Notes under the pieces: generated by a model
What the model saw: the letters and a program-made list of their open reading frames with translations, nothing else
The model's database searches: none
What the model was told of the DNA's origin: nothing
Assembly (NCBI GenBank): GCA_950106755.1
Contig: OX467082.1
Span: 49,246,588 to 49,310,587, forward strand
DNA: 64,000 nt
Direction of reading: 5' to 3'
DNA from: Climacium dendroides
Lineage: Eukaryota > Streptophyta > Bryopsida > Hypnales > Climaciaceae
Shown: positions 1 through 10,915 of the stretch, piece after piece
Layout: every line of letters starts with the position of its first letter
Position numbering within the stretch: the first letter of the stretch is position 1
Position numbers and translations under genes: made by a program

Positions 1-331
1 TCTTTTTACGGGTTTAAGGACAACGGCTACAGGTCCGTTGTATTAACGGTATCCTACTTCCGTAGCTACGAGACCTATACGGTAGGTTCCTGTATTCCGG
101 ATGAGTCTGGATTTTGGATCCGGATAAGTTCCGGTTACGGGTTGTGCCGGAACGCTTATTTCCTAATTCAAGCTATCTGGTCCAAAAATTACACTCTAAC
201 TATAATTTTTTTGATTTTTTTTCTATTTTTCGCACCTACTTCTTGTATTATTGATCCGTTTCCGGATTTCGGATTCCCACATTACCCCTTTTTCAACTGT
301 GAGAGTCCCCGCGAACATCCTCATCTTCGTC
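1..331. other. Sequence downstream of the gypsy pol remnant
   Basis: This stretch follows the stop of the minus-strand integrase frame. It is rich in the words CCGGA and TCCGG, like the rest of the first 12 kb, so it probably belongs to the same retrotransposon (3' untranslated region or start of an LTR whose other end lies outside the window). I see no gene and cannot place an LTR boundary. Confidence 0.4.
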
Positions 332-1768
332 TTAGGAATCCGACTCTTGCGCGTACGTCTTGACCCAGGATTTATTCACCCTTGTGTCCATCCAAACCCC
401 TTGAAGATCTTCCAGTTGAATGGATCCATTAGAGAATAACTGTCGCACTCTATATGGGCCCATCCATCTGGTGTGAAGTTTTCTTGGAAAAATCCGGTAA
501 CGGCTATCATATAATAGAACTAACTCCCCTTCCTTGATCCCGTGATTGGTTGGTAATTTCTTGTCATGATCTGCCTTTCTTTTTTCCTGTATTCTCTTCG
601 TGTGATCGAGGGCCACCAATCTTGCCTCCTCCAAATCTTCGATAGCCATCAACCGGATGTCTGGATCGCTGGTCCGGATAGCGTTCCGGGTCGACATCAT
701 TCGGTGTGATTCCACCTCTAACTCAATCCCATGGGTGGTCTCCTGTCCAAATACAAGAAAGAATGGACTTCTCCCAGTGGTAGTCTTCTGTGAGGTGTTG
801 TACGCATGGACTGCCGATAGAAGTTTCAAATCCCAATCCGTCTTGTGCTTAGAGATGGTTTTATTCAAAACCTTTTCTACTACTCCATTGGCTCGTTCCG
901 TCAAACCGTTGGCCCTTGGGTTATAAGGAGTGGTCTTCCGGTGGGTGATCAGATATCTCTTGGTAATATTCTGAATGGTATCATTCAGGAAATGGAGTCC
1001 TCGATCACTGACTAACTCTAGTGGGTGTCCAAACCTCATCAGAATTTCCGTGAACAAGAACGATGCTGCAGTCTGGGTGGAACTATTTCGAGTAGCCCGT
1101 GCTTCCACCCATTTGGTGGCATAATCTGTCGCCAAGATGATATACTTCTTTCTTCTAGCCGTAACTGGAGAAATGGGACCTATGAAATCTATTCCCCATT
1201 TCTCAAATGGGGCAATAGGCATGATTGGAACGAGTGGCCAATGGTTCCGGAAGGAAGGAGCCCCTATTCGTTGACATTGGTCACAGCTCCCCACATACTT
1301 CTTGATGTCCCGGATCAGATATGGCCACCAATATCCGGCTGCTCGGATCCGGTTCACGGTGGTGATAGCTGCGAAATGTCCCCCAGAGGGTCCGAAATGC
1401 AAGGCTCGCATTATCTTCTTCTGGTCCTTTGTTTCCACGCATCGCCTTAGCTGATCATCTGCTCCCATTTTGAATAAGGTTCCCTTAATCAGTGAGTAAA
1501 GGCCAACCTTATGGTAGAACATGATTTTCTCCTCCCTGTTTAATCCTTCCGGGTATCTTCCGTCTACAAGGAAATCTATGATGTCCTGGTAATCCGATCG
1601 AGTTCCTTCTTGTAGGTGGAACACGAATTCTTCTGGAATTTCTGGAAAGTCATCCGGGAATTCTGTGGAAATGTCTTCAAGTGAAGTCGGTCCCCTAATT
1701 CTAGAGAGGTAGTCCGCATTTGCATTTGACTTTCCGGATTTCACTTTTACTTCATAATTGAATTCTTA
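332..1768 (-). CDS. Ty3/gypsy integrase part of pol (in a broken gene)
   Basis: The frame reads as the end of RNase H followed by a complete gypsy-type integrase. An HHCC zinc-binding region is visible (histidines near GGHFAAI, then CDQCQRIG), followed by the catalytic core with Asp in GIDFIGP, Asp in VSDRGLHF and Glu in ANGLTERAN, in the order of the DDE triad. The C-terminal part (KEGELVLLYDSR, then the stretch around GPYRV) matches the usual GPY-type end. There is no chromodomain. The frame is open for about 470 codons but is cut from the upstream RNase H part by one in-frame TAA at 1,766-1,768, where related proteins normally carry Gln. Integrase would insert the cDNA copy into the genome. 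Assignment to Ty3/gypsy is secure; activity is unlikely. Confidence 0.9.
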
Positions 1769-2281
1769 GAGCAATAACACCCATCTTACTATTCTTCCGG
1801 AAAGGTCAGGTTTGTTTACCAAATACTTGAGTGAATCATGATCCGTGTGGAATATTACTCGATACCCAAGCAGGTAATGTCGGAACTTTTTACATGCGTA
1901 GACCACTGCCAACGCCTCCCGCTCCGTGGTGGTGTACTTCCTTTCCGCCAAGCTCATTTGTTTGCTGGAGTAGTAAATGGGGCATTCTCTCTGGTGACTG
2001 TCGTGTTGCCAGAGAATTGCTCCTAAACACCATCCGGAAGCATCTAGGGTAACATGAAATTCCTTAGTCCAATCCGGTGAAGACAAAATAGGGGCCTTGA
2101 CTAACGCTGATTTCAAAGTCTCAAAAGCTTCTTGTCGTTCCGCATTCCACAAATACTCAGTATCCCTTTTTAGCAGTTCCGTAAGTGGAGTAGCTTTCCG
2201 GGCATATCCGTCTATAAATCTCCGATAATACCTTACACAACCAAGGAATCCTCGGATCTCTCGTACACAGGTTGGAGCAGA
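1766..2281 (-). pseudogene. Ty3/gypsy reverse transcriptase end plus RNase H, truncated
   Basis: Reading from 2,281 downward, the frame gives the thumb end of gypsy reverse transcriptase (REIRGFLG, then YYRRFIDGYA and PLTELLK) and then RNase H with the DASGWCLGAIL motif (catalytic Asp), YSSKQMSLAERKY and the HTDHDSLKYL motif. The reading continues into the integrase in the same frame, broken only by a TAA at 1,766-1,768. Upstream of 2,281 the match stops abruptly and the sequence becomes the AT-rich TGAGTCATAT repeat element, so the catalytic palm of the reverse transcriptase, protease and gag are missing here. This is a truncated, non-functional pol. Confidence 0.88.
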
Positions 2282-3812
2282 AAGGGTGAGTCATATTTTG
2301 CAGTAATGTGAAATATGACTGCGGTGAGTCATATTCTTGTTAATGTGAAAAATGATTCTCATGAGTCATATTTTTAAATGATGTAGAATACGACTGTCGT
2401 TAGTCATATTACTAACTACAATCACATTTTAAATGAACATGATATATAACTATCATATATCAAGATGATTTGACAATTGAATAAAAAGCCTCATGCAATT
2501 AAAAATAAATACATAATATATGATTTTAGAGATGTATGAGAGATAATCATATTAAAGAAGGAGAATGCAAGAACAAATACAACTATCTTCATTGCCATTT
2601 ATTAGTCACTAATATAAAATATATATATATATATCACAATGAATCATTCACACAATCCAATAAAGCCTACAATCCTTACAATAATGTGAAGATGGTTTCG
2701 TTGGGTTGTAAGTAGCCTCCAATGTCTTTGTTTCAACTTTTGGTGCCTGCATATACAATTAAAGAAATGAGAGGTTAATTTTTAGGGATTGAATAACAGA
2801 GCTCAACCTTCAAAGGTTTATAACAACACAAAATATGTAGCTCAAGTTTAGGATAGGAAGAATAAGATTGATGATGGAGGAAACAAGAAAAAAAAGATAA
2901 GTATTAAAAAATAACAAGAAGTAAAAGTTAAGATGCAACAAGAAATAAGAAGCAACATCTAAGCAACTACTAAGATACAACAAGAAACAAGAAACAACAA
3001 CTAAAACGCAAAAAGAAATACAAAACAAGAAACAACAACTAAAACGCAAAAAGAAACACAAAACAAGAAACAACAACTAAGACACAACATGAAGTAACAA
3101 TTAAGACACGAGAGGAAATAAGAAGCAACAACTAAGACATAACAAGAAACAACAAGAAATGAAAGTGTAGATGCAACAAGAAGAAATAAGAAGCAAGAAC
3201 TACAAAACAAGAACAAAAAAGAAAAAAGAGTTCAAATGCAAGAGAAAAAAAAGAATTTAGATGCAACAATAAGATGCAAGAAACATGAAGTAAAAAGCAA
3301 CAAGAAACAAGAGTTGAGATGCAACAAAAAGCAACAACAAATGAGAGCTAAGAGACAATAGAAGGTAAGGAAGAAAAACCACAAGAAGTGACGGCTAGGG
3401 TTCTAAAATCCTAAAAAAATAATGGCTAGGGTCTCAAAACACTAAAAAAGTGGTGACTAGGATTCAAAATCCAAAAAAGTAGGTGACTAGGATTTCAAAA
3501 TTTTACATGATGGCTTATTTATATTTTTTTAGAATTGCCCAAAAAAAAAAATTCACTACTATGAAAATATAATTGATAATATGACTCAACGTTCCCAAAC
3601 ATGTTCCCTACGTTCCTTATGAAGTACTTTGGTATTCCTAATGGCCATATAGTATACACTTGTGAAGTACAAGGCGTAAAAATGATTGGTAGTCATATTT
3701 TGCAGTCATATTTCTCCCCAAAGTGTTGGCCTTCAAGAATATAATTGCAAGCAGTTGCCAGTCATCCTCAGTCATAATTTTGCAGTCATAAAACACTGCC
3801 ATTGTTGTAGTG
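2282..3812. mobile_element. CACTA-like non-autonomous DNA element, left end lost
   Basis: The right edge, read on the minus strand from 3,812, starts CACTACAACAATGGCAGTG, the classic CACTA terminus. Both edges carry subterminal repeats of the type TGAGTCATATTTTGCAG in opposite orientation (2,287-2,400 and 3,560-3,790), as CACTA elements usually do. The left edge, which abuts the truncated gypsy pol at about 2,281, does not start with CACTA, so that terminus is lost or too diverged. No transposase is encoded. The interior is AT-rich and includes an A-rich simple repeat. Confidence 0.5.
2880..3420. repeat. Degenerate A-rich CAACAAGAAA simple repeat
   Basis: About 540 bp consist of loosely repeated AAGAAACAACAACTAA-like words on the plus strand, almost free of T. 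The long apparent reading frames on the minus strand are only the translation of this repeat (Phe, Leu, Cys rich) and are not genes. Confidence 0.8.
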
Positions 3813-4045
3813 AGATCCACCGTCCGTCCGGATGCTTACCGTGTCCGGAAACACGCTCTCTATCTCTCTCTCCCTCTCTTAATCTCTAATACTAATAATA
3901 ACCTAGCTCTTTAGGGACCGAAAGTGTCCTCCTGTTCTGTCACCTCACAAATCCGGAAAGCTTATCAGATTAGGTCATGCAGGGGCGGTCAAGGACTACA
4001 ACGACATTCTAACCTTAACCGGGCACTGAGCCTCCTATCGACCGG
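3813..4045 (+). repeat. Long inverted repeat, left arm
   Basis: Roughly 225 bp that recur, inverted and imperfect, at 10,691-10,915. Shared landmarks are the outer end GTCCGGATGCTTACCGTG, the CT-rich run, CACCTCACAAATCCGGAA, the stretch around CAAGGACTACAACGACATTC, and an inner end CTCAGTGCC next to CCGGT. The two arms enclose the gag-like element, so they may be its terminal inverted repeats, although the left outer edge abuts another element and cannot be checked. Confidence 0.7.
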
Positions 4046-4553
4046 TGTGGGAATGTGATCCCACATGTTAGGCCTAGAATACTAGCATATGACGGGAAAA
4101 TTCAAAAAATTGTTCCCTTAAAAAGGAAAGTTTTTGAGTTCTCCTAGGAAGTACGTTAATTTAGGAAAATTGGATTTCCGGATCCAAGAAAATTTCATTA
4201 GGTCTAAAAAAAACACCTAATTCCGGAACCCTAAAAAGTTCCGGAAATCGGATGACGGCGCCGGCCCTAAAAACCAGAAACCGAATCCGTACTAGGGATA
4301 GGGTTTTGCCGCCAAAACCTGTCCCTTACATTCATCCGACTAACCGACTATCTGGCCAGTATAAGACGAGGACTGTAGCCGGCAGTGGGCACGAGTACTT
4401 CCTTGTTTTTCCTTCCACCGGTGTTTTCCGTCTTCTTAGCTTTGTGAGAATTCCGGTAGATTGAAGGACTGTGTGAGTTGCGATCGTGCAGGGGTTACTG
4501 GAGTGAAATTTTGTGAGCAGGAGAATTAGGGAGAAATTGTGTGAGGCTTTCCT
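4046..4553 (+). promoter_or_regulatory. Leader of the outer gag-like element
   Basis: This segment precedes the gag-like frame and is shared, inverted, with 12,030-12,380. A TATA-like word (CCAGTATAAGACG) lies near 4,358-4,370, about 190 bp before the ATG at 4,563, so transcription may start nearby. The head carries TGTGGGAATGTGATC. Confidence 0.4.
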
Positions 4554-5095
4554 GTGAGCACAATGTCTTCCAGGGCAAGCCGGCGCAAGCTGAAGGATCT
4601 GCCCGAGGACTCAGACGAAGAGATGCCGCCACCGCCGTCCCGGCCGAGGACCATTCCGGTGATGAAGGTAGTTCCGGAGGTTCCTACCGAGGAGGACCAG
4701 CTGGTGCGCCTGCGAGAGAACCTCACCAACATGGGGTGTGATGGGCTCCTGGAGGTTCCGTGGGGCATCAAGGAGGACAGCCTGGTGTCTGGCCTACTTC
4801 GTCTGGAAAGTGGTATCTTGGATACCATCCTCCGGGCGAAACTAGAACTATGGGCGGTTAACACATGGAGGGCCATCTACAAGTTCCAGGAGGCGCCAGA
4901 CAAGGTCATAGAGAAGAATCAAGAGGTGGTGGAGGTAGAATTCCGGGCGCCCGCCAATCCGAAAGAAGGTCACCAAGTTTCCGACTTGGTGAATCCGGAG
5001 TACCGGGATGTGATAGCATTCCTTCATCCTATCTTCCATTCGACCAAGCCGTGGCGAGTGGTAGCGAAGGTAGCCTCCGCCATCTTGGGGAGCCT
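4554..5095 (+). pseudogene. Gag-like protein of the outer element, 5' part
   Basis: The frame can start at the ATG at 4,563 (MSSRASRRKLK). It gives an acidic, proline-rich N-terminus, then a globular part with WGIKEDSLVSGLL, a tryptophan-rich stretch (ELWAVNTWRAIYKFQ) and YRDVIAFLHPIFHSTKPWRV. The same layout recurs in the nested copy at 5,694-6,300. The frame is cut at 5,095 by the inserted relative and resumes, in phase, at 8,522. It resembles the plant-retrotransposon gag-like proteins often labelled putative plant transposon protein; that label is from memory. Its role would be structural (particle or nucleoprotein), not catalytic. Confidence 0.65.
5091..5095 (+). repeat. Target-site duplication AGCCT, left copy
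   Basis: AGCCT immediately precedes the nested element and is repeated directly after it at 8,517-8,521. The host frame is in the same phase at both copies, so removing the insert restores the alignment of the outer protein with the inner one. Confidence 0.9.
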
Positions 5096-5378
5096 TGTGA
5101 CAACTCATATTTTTTATTTTTCTTTGTTTACCTTTTTGAGTGGAACAGAAATTAGAAATAGGTATCCGGATTCATCTAAAGGGAGAAAGATAAATAAAAA
5201 ATAGTCACAAGAGGACCATACGGAACTAATCCAATCTTAGGTAGAAGCAGATCGGATTAGATTTCCAACCGGATTGTATTTCCAACCGGATTCGCCTTGA
5301 CCGGAATGGAGATAACCAGATGTCAAGAACCGGACCGGATATCCGACCGGTCATAAAGACAGTCCAGGGCATCAGGAC

Positions 5379-5386
5379 TATATAAA
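5379..5386 (+). promoter_or_regulatory. TATA box of the nested element
   Basis: TATATAAA lies in the context GGACTATATAAAGCC, about 315 bp upstream of the gag-like ATG at 5,694, and is followed by a pyrimidine-rich stretch suited to a start site near 5,410. It is the best-formed plant-type TATA box in this part of the window. Confidence 0.6.
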
Positions 5387-5693
5387 GCCTGACCCTGCCC
5401 ATTTTCAGGTCTCTGGTTTTTCACGTGTTGTCGTTTCCTGTCTTAGCGACTGACGTTTTCCCGTTTATCGCGGCAAGGAGGGAAAGTACAAGAGGGCCCG
5501 GTAGTGAGTGAGGGGTGTGAGACGGAGAGATCGCCTCCGGGTGGGTGAGACATTGAGTGCGAGCGGATACGGAACCGTGAGAGACTGAGAGTGTGAGCGC
5601 GCCAGGAGGTCGGTTTGCAGGTGGAGCGGAATATCAGAGTGTGAGCGCTCTCTTGTAGGACCGTAGAGAGCGAAATCGGGTAGAGCTACCCTC

Positions 5694-7378
5694 ATGCCGC
5701 GGCTGAACCGGAAGAGGCTAGGCTCTAGCACCCCGCCCCCAAGTGAAGTAAAGCTGAGAAAAGTGGTTCCGGTCATGCCGACCAAGGAACCGGAACAGGG
5801 AGAGCTCAGGGAGGATTTGTAGTCAATGGGTTGTCAGGGATTGGCCTTGAAACCTTGGAGTTTCAAAGATGAGAGGATGGTTAGTGAAATCCTGAGTGGC
5901 GTATCAAATCAATTCGATAACACCTTGAGAGGGAATCCGGTCCAATGGACCGAGGCTTTGTGGCGGGACGTATATGGATTCCAGCCGGGAGGACTCGGGC
6001 TTGCCAACCGGAAGGATGATTTTGTCCAGGGCAAGTTCGGAAGTGTTGTAAATCCGAAGGATGGCTACGAGGTAGAGGACTGCCTTGATGACCGGGAGCG
6101 TCGCCTGCTCTAGTTCCTGGTTCCGGTTTTGCATCCGGAAAAGCCCACCAGGGTGACCATCACCCTAGCTAACACGATCTTCGGAGCGCTAAGTGGAACC
6201 CGGAAAGTAGACTGGGGCCGGATTTTCTTTGATCTGGTGTCCCAGCTTACTACAAGAGTGGGGAGAAGTAGGGCTACCCCACTGTGCCCTTATGTGTACC
6301 ACCTCTACCAGCAATAGGAACTGCTGACGGAAGTGGAGCTGAAGGTGTGGAAGGCCCAGGAGCGGACTATAAAGTACGGTGAATCCGAGTCCGACCAAGA
6401 AGCGGATTCCGGAAACGAAACTGAGGAGGAGGAAGAAGAAGAAGAGGAAGAGGAGGAACCGTATGTCCCCTCCAAAAGGCAGAAGACCACGCCGATCCGG
6501 AATCGAAGGACGTCTCCGGTTCAACCCCATCCGCGCAAAGGGGAGACTCCACCAAGACCGGATGTGGCATCCGGATCGGGAATCGGAGATCCGTTCGACG
6601 AGTTGGTTGGGATACTCTGCGGAATCCGGGCGGATTGGGAAGTTAAGAAGCGGACGCTCGAGGAGATCGCGCAATTAATTGGAGCAGAACCGGACAGTCA
6701 ATTGCCGCAGCGGGTAGTTGAGAGTATCATCAATCCGGATGAGCTCCGGAAGATGAAGGAGGAAAGCAAGCGACAGTACGATGAGGTGGACACCCTCAAA
6801 GCCGAACTTTTCGCCTTGCTCGAGAACGCCACCGCGACAAAGGAGATGGCGGAGGAAATGAAATGGCTGCCGCAAAGGTGAAGGACGTGCTTGGAGGACC
6901 TGGAGCCGCGGTCACCAAGGTGTGCCTGTTCGAAGAGGAGGTGCACAAGGACAAGAAGATATCCGGAACCAGGGTGGTGCACATCCTCACCGATTTTAAG
7001 GAGCAGATGGAGAAGCTCCTATCTAAGGCACGGGAGTCAGCGGACCGGATCGTCGAGAGCAGCCAGAAGTTGATAGAGATTCCGATCTAGCTCTCTGAAA
7101 TTTCTCTTCCGGACTTGTTTCCGGAAGACGTAGCTCACGAACCGGGAAAGGACAAAACGCCCCAGTCCAGTAGGGCACAGAAGAAGACGCCCTCGACCGG
7201 ATCGCAGCCGATCAATTTAGACTCCCTGGAAACTAAGGAAGATCACCCGGCTCCACCTACGGATGGGGAACGGGAACGGAACCGGAATCTAAGTGAGGTG
7301 TTTGAACAGTTGGAGAGGCTTGACGAGAGCCCTACCATTGGATCCCGAGTGTATGAAACGGAACAAGAAGGGTTGTAA
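5694..7378 (+). pseudogene. Gag-like acidic coiled-coil protein of the nested element
   Basis: Starting at the ATG at 5,694 (MPRLNRKRLGS), the frame parallels the outer copy: a basic and proline-rich N-terminus, a globular part (SFKDERMVSEIL, ALWRDVYGFQPG), then GTRKVDWGRIFFDLVSQL, a run of about a dozen Glu residues, an NLS-like KRQK patch and a long charged helical part (LRKMKEESKRQYDEV and on) typical of a coiled coil. It is broken by TAG at 5,819, 6,111, 6,315 and 7,088 and by a one-base frameshift near 6,860. Each stop sits where a Gln or similar codon fits. The protein is therefore not made as such today. Confidence 0.7.
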
Positions 7379-8516
7379 AAATAGGAATTATAGAATAGGA
7401 ACCAGAATAGAATCCGGTTAAGGATTTATAGGTAGGACCGGATTGTCAACGCCTTCAGAGGCGGAAATCATGTATTCACTTTTTGCTTTTTCGCTTTTTG
7501 TATATAAAACAGTCTCTGAGCTGGAGACTGAGAGAGTTCTTTTGGCATTTCCTTGTGTACTTTCCATTGACTTGATTTTGTGTAATCTTTCCGAGTGTTG
7601 GCAGGAGTGCATAGAGTTGGAGTAAGAAGGTAGGTACGGAAGTGTTGGTAGAGTTCTCCCTTTGATGTGTGTTTCCAGTTCTAAGTACATGTGAGTGGGT
7701 TATGAAGAGTTAGGAGTGAATTCCAGTGCCTCAACAGCTGCAAAAGTTTAGTATTCCGGGTAAGAAATCCGTTGATTAGGCTAGGCGGATAGGGAGGGAT
7801 TCCTTAGCTGCGCTAGAACTCTTGGGTGGGAAATCCGGTCGAGTATCCTGACTCCTGTGAGGTCTTGCCACCGTTGTGGGTGAACGGAAGAACTTTTGTA
7901 GGTGTTGGAACGGACGGGTGCACTTGTAGCCACCTAAATTAGTACGGAACGGATCAGCGTCAAGGTCGTTGTAGTATGAGAGGATCGTACGGGGGGTCTT
8001 TGTGTGACCTGTGATCCGGATTGCTGTGAAGGACCAAACCGGATCCGTGTTAGTTAGGGGATCAGTGGATAGGAGAGTGGGTCTTCAGCCACTATAAGTC
8101 ACGAAAGGAGTGGTGAGCCTACCACTTTCAAAAGCAAGCGGCGAACCCTCTGATGGTAAAATAGAGGCAAAACTAAATCGAGTACAGAAGGGTGGACCGG
8201 ACCGGATCCGCCCAGGAGGGTATTTAGAACCGAAAGTTGTAGGGTCCAGAATTGAGAAGTTAGTCCAGAGACCATGGAACTAGTAAAACCGGAAGTAGGA
8301 TACAGTCCGATCGTAGTCTTCCAGTTGGTTTTGGATGTTCCGGTTTTCAGAGGTAGAACTGGAAAGTAGAATTGAAGGGTTTAATTGGGTTTATCTCCTT
8401 GTTAGAGTTAGCTACTTCACAGGATCTCGTGGGTTCGATCTTTAGGGTCATTTTGTTATGCTCTAGGGTGATTTTTGTGAGTATAATAGGGAAATTGCTT
8501 ACTCTGTACTGCGACA
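7379..8516 (+). other. 3' non-coding part of the nested element
   Basis: No protein homology is visible in this 1.1-kb stretch. It has many CCGGA words and a second TATA-like site (TATATAAA at 7,501-7,508). It is not similar to the 5' end of the same element, which argues against ordinary long terminal repeats. Confidence 0.45.
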
Positions 8517-8521
8517 AGCCT
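8517..8521 (+). repeat. Target-site duplication AGCCT, right copy
   Basis: Directly follows the element end GCGACA. Together with 5,091-5,095 it marks the insertion of the nested element. Confidence 0.9.
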
Positions 8522-10095
8522 CTAGGATAAAATGATGATGGATTGGGCAACCATCATCCACGAGTTAATCAGGGACCTTGTGCGTTCCCTCCGGTCGGGG
8601 AAGAAGGATCAGAGTCCCCTTCCGGCGTATTTGTCCCATCTGTATGCTCATCACTCCCTGCATAAGACAAACGAGGAGAGCGCCTATCAAAAACTAATTC
8701 AGCTCCAACAGTACGGAGGAGAAGAACCCTCTCCTCAAGATGGACCGGACGATGAGGAGACGGAGGACCAGGAGCCGCTCACTCCTCTAAAAAAGAAGCA
8801 TCGACGGACTAGGACGCCGCCGGTGAATTCGACAGAAGATCCTCCCACACCGGAGCCATAGGAAGAAGAAGTTCAGAAGTAGAAAACGGAGACCAGACCG
8901 GCCTCGGAAGAAGTCCGACCTTCTACGCAACAGGTTGGGACAGTGCAACCGCAAGCTGGTACCACTCAGGCCGAGGCCGGACCCTCCCGGTGTAGGATGA
9001 TGGAGGTAGAGGAGGGAGATAGGATTCACATGCAACTAGGAGGGACGCCATTAGAGGACATTCAAAAGATGGCTCAGCACCTGGTATGGCGGACGGATGA
9101 CCTCACTAAGCTCTGCGAGAATTACGAGGGGGCTCTCAAGCGGGTGTGCCGGAAGATGGCACTAACTGATCGGAACGCCATCTTCCGGAGGACGGATGCG
9201 TTGATGGTGGCGGAGCAGCAAAACGGTCTCCTAATAGAGGAATGGAAGAAGTTGGTGACGGAGTTAGGAACGTTACGTGTGGAGAACCGGACGTTGCGGG
9301 ACCAAGTTCGGGATTCAGAATCCAAGTGCGTGGGGATTAGAGAGCACTCTCCGCATAGCCCAGGAAATGGCTCGGCTCATAGAAGAGGACTACCGCCGGC
9401 AGATAGTGGCATTGTGTCAAGGTATAGTCCGGCTCCGGAGCTCTTTGGAAGTACCGGCGGATTGTATCAATAAAGCCCGGCTGTTTAAAGCCAACCTCGA
9501 CGCAGCCGCCAACTCGAGTCGGGTTCACATCATCAAGTGCTTGTTAGAGCAGGCGAGATGGATGGATGCATCCCGGGCAGATATGCGGGAGATGATGGAG
9601 TATTTGGCTCCCACTGAGTCGGATCCGGTAAGTCTTTCTTCTCCCTCTGCGCAAACTTTGGTGGTTATGGAAGGCAATAATCCGGAATCCATGGTTACTA
9701 AAGTATCACCGGTGGTACCGGTTGATCCGGAACTTTCACCACCACCCGGAAGGCCAGAAGGAGTGGACTAGGGAGCCGTGGTACCCCAAGGAAGCGAAGA
9801 TCTACTTCCGGTGACCCCGACCATCGACCTGACGGGTACTTCTCCGGAAGCTCACAGTGGTCAGGCGGTACAGTTTTCTCCTCATCATAAGAAGACCCAG
9901 AAGGATTCCCGGGGAAGTTCGGATGTTCCGATAGTCGGGACCCGGAGTGTAGACAGGGACCCCAACATCGTGGAGGTCCAAAAATGGGGACAAAGGGGTC
10001 CAAGTCAGTTTCCTCCGGGGAGTAACCGGAAGGAGGTGAAGTTGGATTTGCTAAAGGACTATATTCTTCCCGAGGATTCGGATTCCAAGGAATAG
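8522..10095 (+). pseudogene. Gag-like protein of the outer element, 3' part
   Basis: This continues the frame cut at 5,095: MMMDWATIIHELIRDL aligns with KVDWGRIFFDLVSQL of the nested copy. Then come an acidic stretch, a basic patch KKKHRRTRTPP, a proline- and threonine-rich linker, and a long charged coiled coil (about 8,990-9,600). The last part ends in LKDYILPEDSDSKE, which recurs in the inverted copy at 11,803-12,036. Breaks are TAG at 8,859, 8,880 and 9,769, plus a frameshift near 9,330 after which the reading continues one frame on. With the 5' part, the original protein would have been about 700 residues. Non-enzymatic; presumed particle or nucleic-acid-binding role. Confidence 0.65.
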
Positions 10096-10690
10096 TATAC
10101 AGTAACGTAGTATAGCGGCAATACCGGAGTTCGGCCATCAAAAGCCAGAAAAATAGGATCTGGGATTTACCGGAAATCTAGCGGGCCAGTAGGAATGTTT
10201 TGTAGGATTTTTAGGATGATGTTAGTCTTAGTATAAGTAGGAGTTTTGATGACCTTTCTAGTCATTCGCATCCATCCCATAGTTCCAGCATTGTATCTTT
10301 TTGAGCTTAATTCCAAGTGTTTGGAGTATCCATTCTCTTATCTTTTTGTATGTGGTACATGTTTGTGGGAGGTGTGGGTCATTCTTGCTTTTTCGGAGAC
10401 TGAGAACTTACCTTGAGTAGCAAGATTCGATTTCGTGAGCGATTTCCGAATGTACTAACTTGATGGGGAGATCAGTCGGATGGTTCCGGCAGTAGTGTTA
10501 GTGTAGTACTGCTCGAATGCCAGTATAGCCTGCGTGTAGGATACAACCTTAGGTGAAAGGGGTATTTGAGAGGCTGCTAGCAACTTTCGTGTACGAAAGT
10601 GTTGCAAGACGTGTCCGAATTCCGGATTGCCAGAATTCCACGTAGAACAGAGTCAAAGCCCCGGCGCAAGCCCAAGAGAGTACAAGGAAA
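10096..10690 (+). other. 3' tail of the outer gag-like element
   Basis: Non-coding tail, repeated in inverted orientation at about 11,190-11,800. Shared landmarks include AGCTTAATTCCAAGTGTTTG, the TATCCATTCTCTTATC stretch and GGCGCAAGCCCAAGAG. It marks the end of the family consensus near 10,690. Confidence 0.65.
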
Positions 10691-10915
10691 CCCACCCGGT
10701 CGACGGGAAGCTCAGTGCCTGGTTAACGTTAGAATGTCGTTGTAGTCCTTGACCGTCCCTACGTGACCTAATTTGGAAAGCCTTCCGGATTTGTGAGGTG
10801 ATGGAACAGGAGGACACTTCCAATCCCTGAAGAGTTAGAGTAGTGCTAGTATTAGAGAGAGAGAGAAAATGAGCGTGTTTCCGGACACGGTAAGCATCCG
10901 GACGATGGATCTGAC
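10691..10915 (-). repeat. Long inverted repeat, right arm
   Basis: Inverted counterpart of 3,813-4,045, starting CCGGTCGACGGGAAG next to the tail of the gag-like element and ending near GGATGCTTACC read on the minus strand. The arms differ by scattered substitutions and small gaps, so the pair is old or was never identical. Confidence 0.7.

Larger units (their letters stand above)
5096..8516 (+). mobile_element. Nested gag-like element with 5-bp target duplication
   Basis: A 3,421-bp insertion starting TGTGACAACTC and ending ACTGCGACA, flanked by AGCCT on both sides. The TG...CA ends and 5-bp duplication are those of an LTR retrotransposon, yet I can find no pair of long terminal repeats: the first 600 bp and the last 1,100 bp are not similar. 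It encodes one gag-like frame (5,694-7,378) and no enzymes. The protein is a diverged paralogue of the host element's own gag-like protein, so the element inserted into a relative. Confidence 0.85.
4046..10690 (+). mobile_element. Outer gag-like element interrupted by a nested relative
   Basis: The element starts with TGTGGGAATGTGATC at 4,046-4,060, has a leader of about 500 bp, an acidic coiled-coil gag-like frame (4,554-5,095 and 8,522-10,095) and a 3' region to about 10,690. It is bounded by the inverted arms at 3,813-4,045 and 10,691-10,915. A shorter, inverted relative lies at 11,190-12,380. No polymerase, integrase or matching long terminal repeats are visible, so the class is uncertain: a deleted LTR retrotransposon or a non-autonomous element with long inverted ends. 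Confidence 0.6.

Noticed and set aside
2810..3216. Cys- and Phe-rich minus-strand open frames
   Set aside because: They are the reverse translation of an A-rich simple repeat and have no start context or domain.
6305..6674. Ser- and Leu-rich minus-strand frames
   Set aside because: They are the antisense of the Glu-rich run of the gag-like gene.
5096..8516. Long terminal repeats of the nested element
   Set aside because: Direct comparison of its first 600 bp with its last 1,100 bp shows no shared stretch beyond short CCGGA words.
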